Shown: positions 1 through 6,536 of the stretch, piece after piece
Numbering within the stretch: the first letter of the stretch is position 1
Layout of the letters: every line of letters begins with the position of its first letter
DNA from: a bacterium D16-76
Lineage (GTDB): Bacteria; Bacillota; Clostridia; Oscillospirales; Acutalibacteraceae
Direction: 5' to 3'
DNA length: 64,000 nucleotides
NCBI GenBank assembly: GCA_009917445.1
Contig: QZEE01000020.1
Location: 1-64,000, forward strand
Made by a program: the position numbers and the translations under genes
Notes under the pieces: generated by a model
The model's input: the letters and a program-made list of their open reading frames with translations, nothing else
The model's database searches: none
Told to the model about the DNA's origin: nothing

Positions 1-48
1 CTGGGGCACCAGATCTTCTATTGTTACCATGTGGTATTTCAGCTGCAT
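1..48 (-). CDS. IS1182-like transposase, N-terminal fragment at window edge
   Basis: The reading frame runs off the left edge after 16 codons (MQLKYHMVTIEDLVPQ). This opening, with the V-T-I-E-D-L-V-P-Q stretch, resembles the N-terminus of IS1182-family DDE transposases, which usually continue with a D-H-x-L-R-K motif not visible here. A GGGGGAT purine run lies about 7 bases before the ATG, and an extended -10 box is about 25 bases upstream. The gene begins inside a truncated mobC-like gene, so the insertion boundary is probably near base 110. The family call rests on 16 residues and is tentative. Confidence 0.5.
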   Translation of the reverse strand, partial: MQLKYHMVTIEDLVPQ

Positions 49-209
49 TTTCTCATCCCCCTGCTTCTATCATTATACCATATTGGGGTGGCAGGGGATA
101 GTTTGTCAACACGGCCAAGCTGGGACATTTTCTGCTCAATCAGGGCCAGCTCCTCCGGGGAAACCCGGAAATTCACCTGTACCTCCCGTTTCCGCTTTGC
201 CGCGCTCAT
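39..209 (-). pseudogene. MobC-like relaxosome protein, truncated by an insertion sequence
   Basis: Residues 1 to about 32 (basic K-R-K-R start, then F-R-V-S-P-E-E and I-E-Q-K-M-S-Q-L-G) match the start of plasmid MobC-type relaxosome proteins. The family normally continues with a K-N-x-x-A-Y-x-R-K-M-A helix. Here the frame turns into unrelated sequence after the Q-L-G motif and stops after 56 codons. The ATG overlaps the stop of the upstream DUF3849 gene as ATGA, so the two were co-translated. The new sequence contains the promoter and start of the IS1182-like transposase, which makes insertion the simplest cause. Confidence 0.6.
72..80 (-). promoter_or_regulatory. Extended -10 promoter for the left-edge transposase
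   Basis: On the minus strand TGGTATAAT forms an extended -10 element (TGnTATAAT) about 25 bases before the transposase ATG. A TTGACA is present at 104-109 but lies 26 bases from the -10, too far to act as a normal -35. Confidence 0.4.
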
Positions 210-1012
210 CGTTCCGGTTCCCGTTTTTTAGGGGCGGCGGGTCTGCGTTCCGGCGGCTCCTGTTTGAGTTTTTCCAGGACGGAGCCTTTCTCCGGGGCTT
301 GAAGGGCTTTCCGCGCCTGCTTCAAAAACAGGTCGGTCAGACCGGGGTTGACCTTATCCACCACCAGGGCATAGCTGTGGCGGGGATCGCCGCCATCCTC
401 CGGCATGGGGATTGTTTTCGCCCAGGCTTTGTTATCGCGGGAGATGCGCCCGTCATGCTCCTTTTTCAGCACCGTATTGGCAAGGATGTACTGCATACGC
501 TCCGGCCCGAACTGTTCCAGCACCTCTTTGACAGCGGCCTCGGTATTCAGACGGTTATCCCCATAGTGGGCGTTAATGGCCTGCTCAATGGCTTCTTTGC
601 AGGCAAGACTGACTTGCAGGGAGGCGCGGTACTGTGCCATCTCCCCATGCTCGGACGCATAGGCGGCAGAGTGGGGATAGACCGGGGCGGCTCTCTGTTC
701 TTCTTTGGCCCTGTGCATCTCATTCGCCCGTTCCTCAATGCTTTCCCGTATCACATCCATATAGCCGGTTTCCAGCTTTTCAAAATGGCGGTACACATCA
801 GCCAGCGGCGAGGGGGAATCCAGAAGCGCCTGTGCCTGGTTATCGGAGAGTTCCAGTTCCTCCATCGCCAGCACAATGTCCTCCCGGACGGTGTACTCAT
901 AGGCATGGTTTAAGACCTCCTCCGGGGACTGGCTTTTCAGCCAATCCCGGAAGGTATCCTGTTCAGCGGCCATCTTCTCATAAAGGGCCGTATTCTTTTC
1001 GTTGCTGTTCAT
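206..1012 (-). CDS. DUF3848/DUF3849 conjugative-element protein
   Basis: This 268-residue soluble protein has two domains seen together in Firmicutes conjugative elements. Residues 8-95 (L-Y-E-K-M, then N-H-A-Y-E-Y-T-V-R-E-D) resemble DUF3848. Residues 112-215 (Y-P-H-S-A-A-Y-A, A-C-K-E-A-I-E, F-G-P-E-R, Y-I-L-A-N-T-V) resemble DUF3849. No biochemical role is established for either. The gene follows the tail of a large methylase/helicase-like gene by one base and ends overlapping a mobC-like start, the usual order in such elements. It appears intact, although both neighbours are broken, so it is probably a passenger relic. Confidence 0.75.
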   Translation of the reverse strand: MNSNEKNTALYEKMAAEQDTFRDWLKSQSPEEVLNHAYEYTVREDIVLAMEELELSDNQAQALLDSPSPLADVYRHFEKLETGYMDVIRESIEERANEMHRAKEEQRAAPVYPHSAAYASEHGEMAQYRASLQVSLACKEAIEQAINAHYGDNRLNTEAAVKEVLEQFGPERMQYILANTVLKKEHDGRISRDNKAWAKTIPMPEDGGDPRHSYALVVDKVNPGLTDLFLKQARKALQAPEKGSVLEKLKQEPPERRPAAPKKREPER

Positions 1013-1013
1013 A

Positions 1014-1232
1014 TTATCTTGCCTCCTGTTCCTGTTGTCTGGGTTTCTTTTCCATGCTGCGGGGCGGGATGGGGCGTTTCAGCCCTTCCAGCACCGAGGG
1101 CCTTTCGCGTTTGGCAATCGCCGCTTCTGGACGGGACTGCCCCTTGCTGTCCATGTTCAGCTCCATATCCAGCTCCACCAGACGGGCGTTCTTGACCCGC
1201 AATTCCTCCTCATAGGGGAAGGCTTTACCCAA
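1014..1232 (-). pseudogene. C-terminal remnant of a large ICE methylase/helicase-like protein
   Basis: About 72 residues from G-K-A-F-P to the stop (E-E-L-R-V-K-N-A-R-L, L-D-M-E-L-N-M-D) resemble the extreme C-terminus of the very large methylase/helicase-like proteins of Firmicutes conjugative elements, where G-K-P-F-P-x-E-x-E-L is typical. Upstream of about 1,232 the frame meets unrelated sequence that reads as a CD1108-type protein on the opposite strand, so more than 90 percent of the gene is missing. It ends one base before the DUF3848/3849 ATG. The assignment comes from remembered family patterns and needs a search. Confidence 0.5.
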
Positions 1233-1239
1233 AAGCGCA

Positions 1240-1655
1240 TCCGAACCCGCCCGGCCAGGGCCGCCGCCCGCGCCGAGTCCCAATTTATCAAGGCCCAGGC
1301 GGACTATCAGACCCGCAGGCTGGCCCAGGAACAGCTGGAGGCGTTCAAAAGCGCCGCCGCTCGGCTATGGCACAGGGAAAAGCTGAAACAGCAGTATCGG
1401 AAACAGGCGCGGGAGGCCGCCAAGCAGGGGGCCAAGGCCCCCGAAAAGACCGCCGCCGCTTCGGAAAAGCTGGTGGAAAAGGCGGTGGGCGTGGTGCGGC
1501 GGCATCCTGTGGGGGCGCTGCTGCTGGCGGCCTGTGTTTTGCTCTTGGTGGTGATGCAGTTGCTTGCCTTTGGATTGCGAGTGCTATATGCTGGGGAAGT
1601 GCTGGACGGGAGCCTACTGCCGCTACTTCCGGGAGGCCATCCTCCCCCTTGACCC
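1240..1655 (+). pseudogene. CD1108-type mobile-element membrane protein, internal fragment
   Basis: In this frame the sequence reads R-A-R-A-A-A-R-A-E-S-Q then A-Q-A-D-Y-Q-T-R-R-L-A-Q-E-Q, a basic coiled stretch, and one transmembrane helix (G-A-L-L-L-A-A-C-V-L-L-L-V-V-M). CD1108-family proteins of Clostridial conjugative elements have a similar basic coiled coil followed by a single membrane helix and a large extracellular part. Both the long N-terminus and the extracellular domain are missing here. There is no start codon with a ribosome site. The fragment is fused at its left to an opposite-strand gene tail and runs at its right into a VLP-type fragment. Confidence 0.5.
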
Positions 1656-1830
1656 GGCGCTGGAGGCCGCCCTGTCCGGCCAGGGGCCAGCCCCGGAAAC
1701 CCGGCCCTGCCCTGTCTGCGGGCGGCCCGCTCTCCTGGACGGGCGGCGGCGCTACTGCTCCGAGGCTTGCGCCCGCGCCGCACTCCGGGAACAAAAGCGG
1801 GATTATATGCGGAAAAAGCGGGGCTGGTGA
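1564..1830 (+). pseudogene. Cysteine-rich VLP-type protein, probable N-truncated fragment
   Basis: The frame encodes an early C-E-C and Y-C-R-Y-F-R-E-A-I-L-P motif, then a C-P-V-C-G knuckle and a Y-C-S-E-A-C pair before a basic tail (R-D-Y-M-R-K-K-R). This pattern fits the small cysteine-rich VLP proteins of Firmicutes conjugative elements, which probably bind zinc. The usual N-terminal cysteines are absent, the only possible start is a TTG at 1,564 without a ribosome site, and an in-frame stop lies 12 bases upstream. It is therefore probably a decayed copy, although a short functional protein cannot be excluded. Confidence 0.5.
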
Positions 1831-1967
1831 GTGGAAAATTAGGCCCCCGGAAACCCGCCTGTATCAAGGCTTTGCCGGGGCCGTTCAAGGGTGGGGCGTA
1901 TCATTTCACGTCCTCCTCTGTTTCCGGCTGATATGTTCCACATTTTACAGTTTGAGAGGAGGCTACT

Positions 1968-2036
1968 ATGGACGAAAATCAAGGCTATACAATCTTAAAG
2001 GCCGTCATGCCGGGAAATGGCTGGGGCGGCAGGTAG
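1968..2036 (+). CDS. Possible 22-residue leader ORF before mobC
   Basis: An ATG at 1,968 follows a GAGAGGAGG ribosome site by six bases and opens 22 codons (starting M-D-E-N-Q-G-Y-T-I-L-K, ending G-W-G-G-R). The stop lies one base before the mobC ATG. The strong ribosome site compared with the weak one before mobC suggests translational coupling. No family is recognised. It could also be the remnant of a longer gene. Confidence 0.35.
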   Translation: MDENQGYTILKAVMPGNGWGGR

Positions 2037-2037
2037 C

Positions 2038-2385
2038 ATGGCCAGAAAGAAGCGAGTCCGGGATGTGCCGCTCTATGTATGGGTACGGCCTGACGAGCTG
2101 GAGGCCATCCGGGGCCGCATGGAAGAGGCGGGCATCCGCAATATGAGCGCCTATATCCGCAAAATGGCCCTCAACGGCTATATCCTCCATGTTGACCTTT
2201 CCCACGTCCAGGAGCTGGTGTCCCTCCAGCGGCGGTGTGCAAATAATCTCAATCAGGTGGCAACCCATGCCAACAGCTACGGCGTGTACCCGGAAGAGAT
2301 CAAATCTCTGCAAAAGGACTATGCCGATCTGTGGGGGCCGCTGTCTGACCTGCTCCAGAAGCTCTCCGAGGTGGTGCGCCTGTGA
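2038..2385 (+). CDS. mobC: MobC-like relaxosome accessory protein
   Basis: The 115-residue protein has a basic N-terminus (M-A-R-K-K-R-V), a strand followed by P-D-E-L-E-A-I, the hallmark helix M-S-A-Y-I-R-K-M-A-L-N-G-Y, and a C-terminal N-N-L-N-Q-V-A region typical of MobC proteins that bind the transfer origin and help the relaxase nick. The ATG at 2,038 is preferred over the upstream codon at 2,017 because it aligns with the family start. In related elements the relaxase gene follows directly. Here it begins 1.2 kb downstream because an AT-rich two-gene cassette lies between them. Confidence 0.85.
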   Translation: MARKKRVRDVPLYVWVRPDELEAIRGRMEEAGIRNMSAYIRKMALNGYILHVDLSHVQELVSLQRRCANNLNQVATHANSYGVYPEEIKSLQKDYADLWGPLSDLLQKLSEVVRL

Positions 2386-2386
2386 C

Positions 2387-2417
2387 AACAGGGAGCGGCC
2401 CTGCGCCGCTCCCTGTT
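2387..2417 (+). terminator. Strong hairpin after mobC
   Basis: Arms AACAGGGAGCGG and CCGCTCCCTGTT pair perfectly over 12 bases around a 7-base loop, two bases after the mobC stop. There is no following U-run, so it may protect the mRNA 3' end or slow the polymerase rather than terminate by itself. Confidence 0.5.
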
Positions 2418-2420
2418 ACT

Positions 2421-2451
2421 CCTACTTCTGGCCAGTGTGGCCAGAAGTAGG
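2421..2451. repeat. Element palindrome, copy 1
   Basis: The perfect arms CTTCTGGCCA and TGGCCAGAAG flank a GTG spacer and are extended by four more pairs on each side. It is the longest of five copies of a 23-base palindrome found only between genes of this element. It lies between mobC and the tail-to-tail TIR cassette. Confidence 0.75.
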
Positions 2452-2482
2452 GACGATACATCAAATGCCATCCCCTGCCTTA

Positions 2483-3070
2483 TTAATTTGTGTGACGAGG
2501 GTGCATCATAATCAAATACATAACTGTTAAAATGACGCAAAAGGCACAACACACGGTATCAAATACGACACCCCATATATTAACTAAATTTCTCCACTCA
2601 AAAATGGATTTCGCAACATTTACGGCAATAATCAAAACTGGGATAATCCATGTATAGAATATATAAATCAAATCAAGGGCTTTAGGGTATTTATCCAAAT
2701 AATTGTCGCTTTCTCGCTTAAAGCATTTTTCATGCAGTATTTTTGAAATTTTATCCTCTAATAATGCAATATACCCATACTGCCGCTCAATATAGATATT
2801 AGTTTGATAATAGCGTATCATGGTATAGGACAAAACGATCCAAATTGCGGATTGCAGAAGAGATATATTAAAGTTAAATGTTACCTCGTATGTTGAATAG
2901 ATATATTGAGAAATGCTTTCCGCAATTTCGCTCGGGAATAGGAGCATAGAAAAATTCAGTAATTCCAGTACACAAAATACAACAAATAGTGTTCCTCTTT
3001 TTTTCTGTGTATCAAGACTTATATGCACCGTTTCTTTATAATGATCGTACAGTACATCTAACTTTTCCAA
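2483..3070 (-). CDS. Four-helix membrane protein paired with a TIR-like protein
   Basis: No named family is recognised. The 195-residue protein has four likely membrane segments, about residues 26-45, 68-88, 133-153 and 167-189. A charged helical stretch (residues 89-132) lies between the second and third. It starts with TTG three bases after the TIR-like gene stop, with AAGGGGA nine bases upstream, so the two are translated together. Both genes are strikingly AT-rich beside GC-rich neighbours. By analogy with Thoeris and other TIR systems, where a TIR enzyme makes a signal that activates an effector, this may be a membrane-disrupting effector. That role is inference. A SLATT-like architecture was considered but not established. 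Confidence 0.65.
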   Translation of the reverse strand: MEKLDVLYDHYKETVHISLDTQKKRGTLFVVFCVLELLNFSMLLFPSEIAESISQYIYSTYEVTFNFNISLLQSAIWIVLSYTMIRYYQTNIYIERQYGYIALLEDKISKILHEKCFKRESDNYLDKYPKALDLIYIFYTWIIPVLIIAVNVAKSIFEWRNLVNIWGVVFDTVCCAFCVILTVMYLIMMHPRHTN

Positions 3071-3073
3071 TCT

Positions 3074-3499
3074 TCAATATCCCCTTACAGCTTTTATAAT
3101 CGCATCCTGTGTAAAGCTATAAACTCTCGTAGCATTAACACCACGAAGTTCTTCTGGATATTCATACTGCGAACTAATTTGAACTGCAACAAGCCGTTTC
3201 CTTAATTCTTTTGCTTTGGCAATTTCATAATTCTGCCAGTTCCGGTAGCCAATCTCTCGCCAGTCTTTATGTAACCTATTAGCATCTTCGCCAATAATAA
3301 CAACAACTACAGCGGCTTCGTTTATTTTTCGGGACAACACATTTTTTACAACAGAAACACTTTCTGTTTGTATTTCGCTCGGAGAACGATCATCGCAAGT
3401 AAACTCGAAATTCGAATTGCTGTTCCACATATTTAATGTGTACTTGTACTGTCTATCTTTCTCAAAATCAAACGAAACAAAAATTTTAGGTTTAGCCAT
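3074..3499 (-). CDS. TIR-like (ThsB/MTH538-type) protein
   Basis: The 141-residue protein opens with K-I-F-V-S-F-D-F-E-K-D-R, continues with the strand A-A-V-V-V-V-I-I-G-E (residues 62-71) and ends the core with W-x-x-Y-E-I-A-K-A (residues 88-96) and R-L-V-A-V-Q. This layout matches the MTH538/ThsB TIR-like family (PF08937). In Thoeris, ThsB senses phage and makes a cyclic ADP-ribose-type signal from NAD. I chose the ATG at 3,499, with GGGGGA six bases upstream, over a start two codons earlier. The only partner is the downstream membrane protein. No ThsA-like SIR2, SLOG or macro domain is visible. The TIR family call is firm; its biological role is inferred. Confidence 0.8.
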   Translation of the reverse strand: MAKPKIFVSFDFEKDRQYKYTLNMWNSNSNFEFTCDDRSPSEIQTESVSVVKNVLSRKINEAAVVVVIIGEDANRLHKDWREIGYRNWQNYEIAKAKELRKRLVAVQISSQYEYPEELRGVNATRVYSFTQDAIIKAVRGY

Positions 3500-3620
3500 A
3501 ACCAATCCCCCTTATACTTAAAGTTTGCTAAAATTTTACTATATATCTCCATTTCCGTCAAGCCCTATAAGTGCAAATGGCTTGAGGCTTTCTTATTTCA
3601 GGTAGAGGGGAGGAGCACCT

Positions 3621-5033
3621 ACGGCTACAACCTACATCAAGCCCCACAAACAGGCCGCCAAGCGGACGGCCATTCAAAGTCTGAAAGACCGCTTTGACTA
3701 TGGCCTGAACCCGGAGAAGCTGGGGGCAGCGTCCTCCTACCTCTGCGACCCGGAAACCGCCCACGCTGAATTTATGCTGGTAAAGGGGCAGTATCAGGCG
3801 GAAACGGACCGGACGGCGGAGCAGGGGGCGCTGTGCTACCAGATCCGCCAAGCCTTTCCCCAGGGGGAAGTCACCCCGGAGGAGGCCAACAGGATCGGCT
3901 ATGAAACGGCGATGCGCTGGACAAAGGGCAAGTATCAGTTTTTTGTCTGCACCCATACCGACAAAGGCAACATTCACAACCACATTTACTACAATTCCAC
4001 GGCCTATGACCGTTCCAGGAAATTCCGCAACTTCATCGACTCCAGCTTCGCCCTGCGGCGGCTGTCTGACCGGGTATGCCTGGAACACGCGCTGTCCGTG
4101 GTAGAGCGGCCCAAGCTCCACAGCAAGGGCCGCTTTCTGCATTATGGGCAGTGGCAGGGCGAGGCTCGGCCACCGTCCCAAAAGGAGCAGATACGCTGGG
4201 CCATAGATGCGGCCCTGTCCGAACGCCCCGCCGACTTCTCTGATTTTCTGCGGCGCATGGAGGCGGCGGGCATCCAGGTGGTGCATGGGCGGGGCGGGGT
4301 AATCTCGTTCCGCGCTCCCGGCCATGACCGGGCGGCCCGGCTCCGGGCATCCACCCTGGGGGCGGGCTATGGACGGGAGGACATTCAGGCCGTGATTGAC
4401 GGCAAGGCTCCCACGCGCCAACCGAAACAGGCGCGGCCCCAGCCCGCGCCCCAGCGCGTCAATCTGCTGATCGACATACAGGAGAAAATGCGCCAGGGCA
4501 AAGGCCCGGCCTATGAGCGGTGGGCCAAGGTCTACAACCTGAAACAGATGGCCGCTGCCCTCCAATTCCTCCAGGAGCATGGGCTGACCGACTATGACGC
4601 GCTGACGGAGCAGACCACGGCGGCGGTGAATCGATTTCATGCCCTGGCCGGGGAGATACAATCCACCGAGACCCGGCTCTCCCAAACGTCTGAGCTGATG
4701 GCCGCCGTGGTGAGCTATGCCAAGACCCGGCCCGTGTTCGATGGGTACAAGGCAGCCAAGTATTCAAAAAAGTATCTGGCCCAGCATGAGGCGGAGTTGG
4801 CCGACTACCGGGCGGCCAAGGCTACAATCAATGACATTTTGGGCGGGGCCAAGCTCCCCAAAATGGACGCCCTCAAAAAGGAGCGCCGGGAGCTGGCTGA
4901 AAAGAAAAAGGCCCTCTATATCGAGTACCGGGAGGCCCAGCGGCAGATGCGTGAGCTGGTGGCCGTCAAGGGCGGCGTGGATCATCTGCTCGGCCTGACG
5001 GACGGGCGGGAAAATAAGGCCCAGGAGCGGTAG
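3621..5033 (+). CDS. MOB-P-type relaxase with ACG at the start position
   Basis: This PF03432-type relaxase nicks the transfer origin and pilots DNA. Counted from 3,621 it is 470 residues. Tyr27 in F-D-Y-G-L-N-P-E-K is the likely catalytic tyrosine, and the metal-binding motif is H112-T-D-K then H119-N-H121. The C-terminal half is coiled. The conserved opening A-T-T-Y-I-K-P-H lies directly after ACG at 3,621, and an AGGGGAGGAG ribosome site sits at normal distance, so the ATG seems to have mutated to ACG. The next ATG (3,774) would lose Tyr27. An in-frame stop at 3,603 rules out an earlier start. Translation may be weak or abolished. Confidence 0.8.
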   Translation, partial: TATTYIKPHKQAAKRTAIQSLKDRFDYGLNPEKLGAASSYLCDPETAHAEFMLVKGQYQAETDRTAEQGALCYQIRQAFPQGEVTPEEANRIGYETAMRWTKGKYQFFVCTHTDKGNIHNHIYYNSTAYDRSRKFRNFIDSSFALRRLSDRVCLEHALSVVERPKLHSKGRFLHYGQWQGEARPPSQKEQIRWAIDAALSERPADFSDFLRRMEAAGIQVVHGRGGVISFRAPGHDRAARLRASTLGAGYGREDIQAVIDGKAPTRQPKQARPQPAPQRVNLLIDIQEKMRQGKGPAYERWAKVYNLKQMAAALQFLQEHGLTDYDALTEQTTAAVNRFHALAGEIQSTETRLSQTSELMAAVVSYAKTRPVFDGYKAAKYSKKYLAQHEAELADYRAAKATINDILGGAKLPKMDALKKERRELAEKKKALYIEYREAQRQMRELVAVKGGVDHLLGLTDGRENKAQER

Positions 5034-5056
5034 CGACAGGGCCGCAGACAGGGGAG

Positions 5057-5079
5057 CTTCTGGTCAGCATGGCCAGAAG
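5057..5079. repeat. Element palindrome, copy 2
   Basis: Arms CTTCTGGTCA and TGGCCAGAAG flank GCA, with one wobble position. The copy lies 24 bases after the relaxase stop. Confidence 0.75.
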
Positions 5080-5089
5080 TCCATCGGGT

Positions 5090-5149
5090 TTGGGGGAACC
5101 CCAACAAGCATTTTCGCGGAGCGAAAATCGCAAGTGTCTATACACTTGC
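5090..5149. other. Three tandem inverted repeats; candidate transfer origin
   Basis: Three perfect inverted repeats follow each other: TTGGGG/CCCCAA, ATTTTCGC/GCGAAAAT with a GGA loop, and GCAAGTGT/ACACTTGC with a CTAT loop. None has a U-run and no gene overlaps them. Relaxase recognition sites are often hairpins near the mob genes, so an oriT is a reasonable guess. Tandem terminators or RNA stability elements are alternatives. Confidence 0.35.
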
Positions 5150-5210
5150 CTTGCTTGCCGCTAACGCGCTCCCCTGGAAACCCCCGCGAAAAAGGCCGGA
5201 GGCGTTCTTC

Positions 5211-5568
5211 CTACGCTTCCGACCTTTCACGGGCCTTGCGGATGCCCTCTGCGGCCCCCTCCATGATGATAAGCTCTTTTTCGTCCATGCCGTTCAGCAT
5301 ACGGTCAAGGTGTTTCCGGCGCTCGTCCTCTCCATTGTGCCTGTCCGGGTAGAAAAATTCATCTACGGAAATATCCAAAAGGGTGACGAGCTTGTAAAAG
5401 GAGTTGAGGCTGGTGTGCTGGCCCCGATTTTCAATATACATGATGGAGCGGGGGGGTGAGGTCTACAAGCTGGGACAGATGCTCCTGCGTCCAGCCTTTG
5501 GCCTTGCGTCTGCGCTTTATTTCTTTGCCCAGGGCGTGACAGTCCAGGCGCTTTTCATATTGGTACAT
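5211..5568 (-). pseudogene. XRE-family regulator, frameshifted in a G7 run
   Basis: The gene begins at ATG 5,568 (M-Y-Q-Y-E-K-R-L-D) and encodes a helix-turn-helix with R-R-R-K-A-K-G-W-T-Q-E-H-L-S-Q-L-V-D. The frame shifts at the seven-G run 5,450-5,456. One base fewer would join it to the downstream frame (S-I-M-Y-I-E-N-R-G) and its conserved L-L-D-I-S-V-D-E-F-F segment, ending at 5,211. The full product would be about 118 residues, normal for these element regulators. It is divergent from the MerR operon. The run could reflect a real mutation, slippage or a sequencing error. Confidence 0.7.
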
Positions 5569-5759
5569 TTTCACATCACCCCTATATTATTTTACATTTC
5601 AGGAGTATATATGAGAACGAAACACAATTTTATATTTTAGTAGTATTTAACTTCACATCACATCGTTGCAAAGATAAATCGGACAAGTTATAATAGAACC
5701 CTCCACTTTACCACCAGACTTTAGAAAAGAGGTACAATAGGACAATGGGGGTGAATATT

Positions 5760-6536
5760 TTGACAACATATAAAACTGCCGAGGTTGCGGCGGTCATCGG
5801 GGTACACCCGAACACCGTCCGCCTATACGAAGAATGGGGGCTGATCCCAGCGGCAAAGCGGCAGAAAAACGGTTATCGTGTTTTTACCGCTTTTCACATT
5901 CAACAATTTTGGCTGGCCCGGACTGCTTTTCAAATTGAGGTGTTGCAGGGTGGTCTGCGAAAAAAGATTGTAGAGGTTGTGAAATTATCGGCCCAGGGAA
6001 ATTTTGACGGAGCCATCCTGCTCACGCGGGAATATATCGCTGATTTGGGAAAAGAGCGCGACCATGCGGAAGAGGCCATCTGCATTGTCCAGCGCATCCT
6101 GTCCAGGGACAACCCGGACACTCCGGTTTTCTTAAAACGGAAAGAAACCTCCGATTACCTGGGTATCTCAATGGACACGCTGCGGAATTGGGAAATGAAC
6201 GGGTTGTTGACGATCAAGCGGAAACAGAATGGGTATCGCGTCTACTCGGAGCAGGATATAAGGCGGTTGAAAATCATTCGCTCTCTGCGGTGTGCAAATT
6301 ACTCCCTGGAGGCAATTTTGCGGATGCTCCAGCAGCTCTCCAAAAACCCGAACGCTGATATGGGGCAAATATATTGTAACAGGAGGTATCAACGTGGAAG
6401 AAGTTGTAAAAGTCGAAAGTTTGACCAAGGCGTATGGGGCGCTCCCTGCGGTAGACCATGTGAGCCTGTCGGTCAAACGCGGTACGGCCTTTGGACTGCT
6501 GGGGGCCAACGGAGCCGGGAAAAGCACGACTATTGA
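5760..6536 (+). CDS. MerR-type regulator with two HTH domains and a replaced C-terminus
   Basis: Two MerR-type helix-turn-helix domains are visible: one near residues 2-45 (T-A-E-V-A-A-V-I-G-V-H, R-L-Y-E-E-W-G-L) and one near 122-165 (T-S-D-Y-L-G-I-S, L-R-N-W-E-M-N-G-L-L). The TTG at 5,760, six bases after GGGGGTG, is the likely start; ATG 5,745 is the alternative. After about residue 200 (L-S-K-N-P-N-A-D) the frame leaves family-like sequence and reads through the next gene's ribosome site and first 47 codons. The original C-terminus is probably deleted. It probably controls the ABC exporter behind it. MerR proteins of this kind respond to drugs or membrane stress. Confidence 0.75.
   Translation: MTTYKTAEVAAVIGVHPNTVRLYEEWGLIPAAKRQKNGYRVFTAFHIQQFWLARTAFQIEVLQGGLRKKIVEVVKLSAQGNFDGAILLTREYIADLGKERDHAEEAICIVQRILSRDNPDTPVFLKRKETSDYLGISMDTLRNWEMNGLLTIKRKQNGYRVYSEQDIRRLKIIRSLRCANYSLEAILRMLQQLSKNPNADMGQIYCNRRYQRGRSCKSRKFDQGVWGAPCGRPCEPVGQTRYGLWTAGGQRSREKHDY

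Noticed and set aside
72-109. TTGACA at 104-109 as the -35 of the left-edge promoter
   Set aside because: The gap to TATAAT is 26 bases, too long; the extended -10 explains the promoter better.
2483-3499. The TIR pair as a standard type I or II Thoeris system
   Set aside because: No ThsA-like protein with SIR2, SLOG or macro domain is encoded nearby; the partner is a small four-helix membrane protein.
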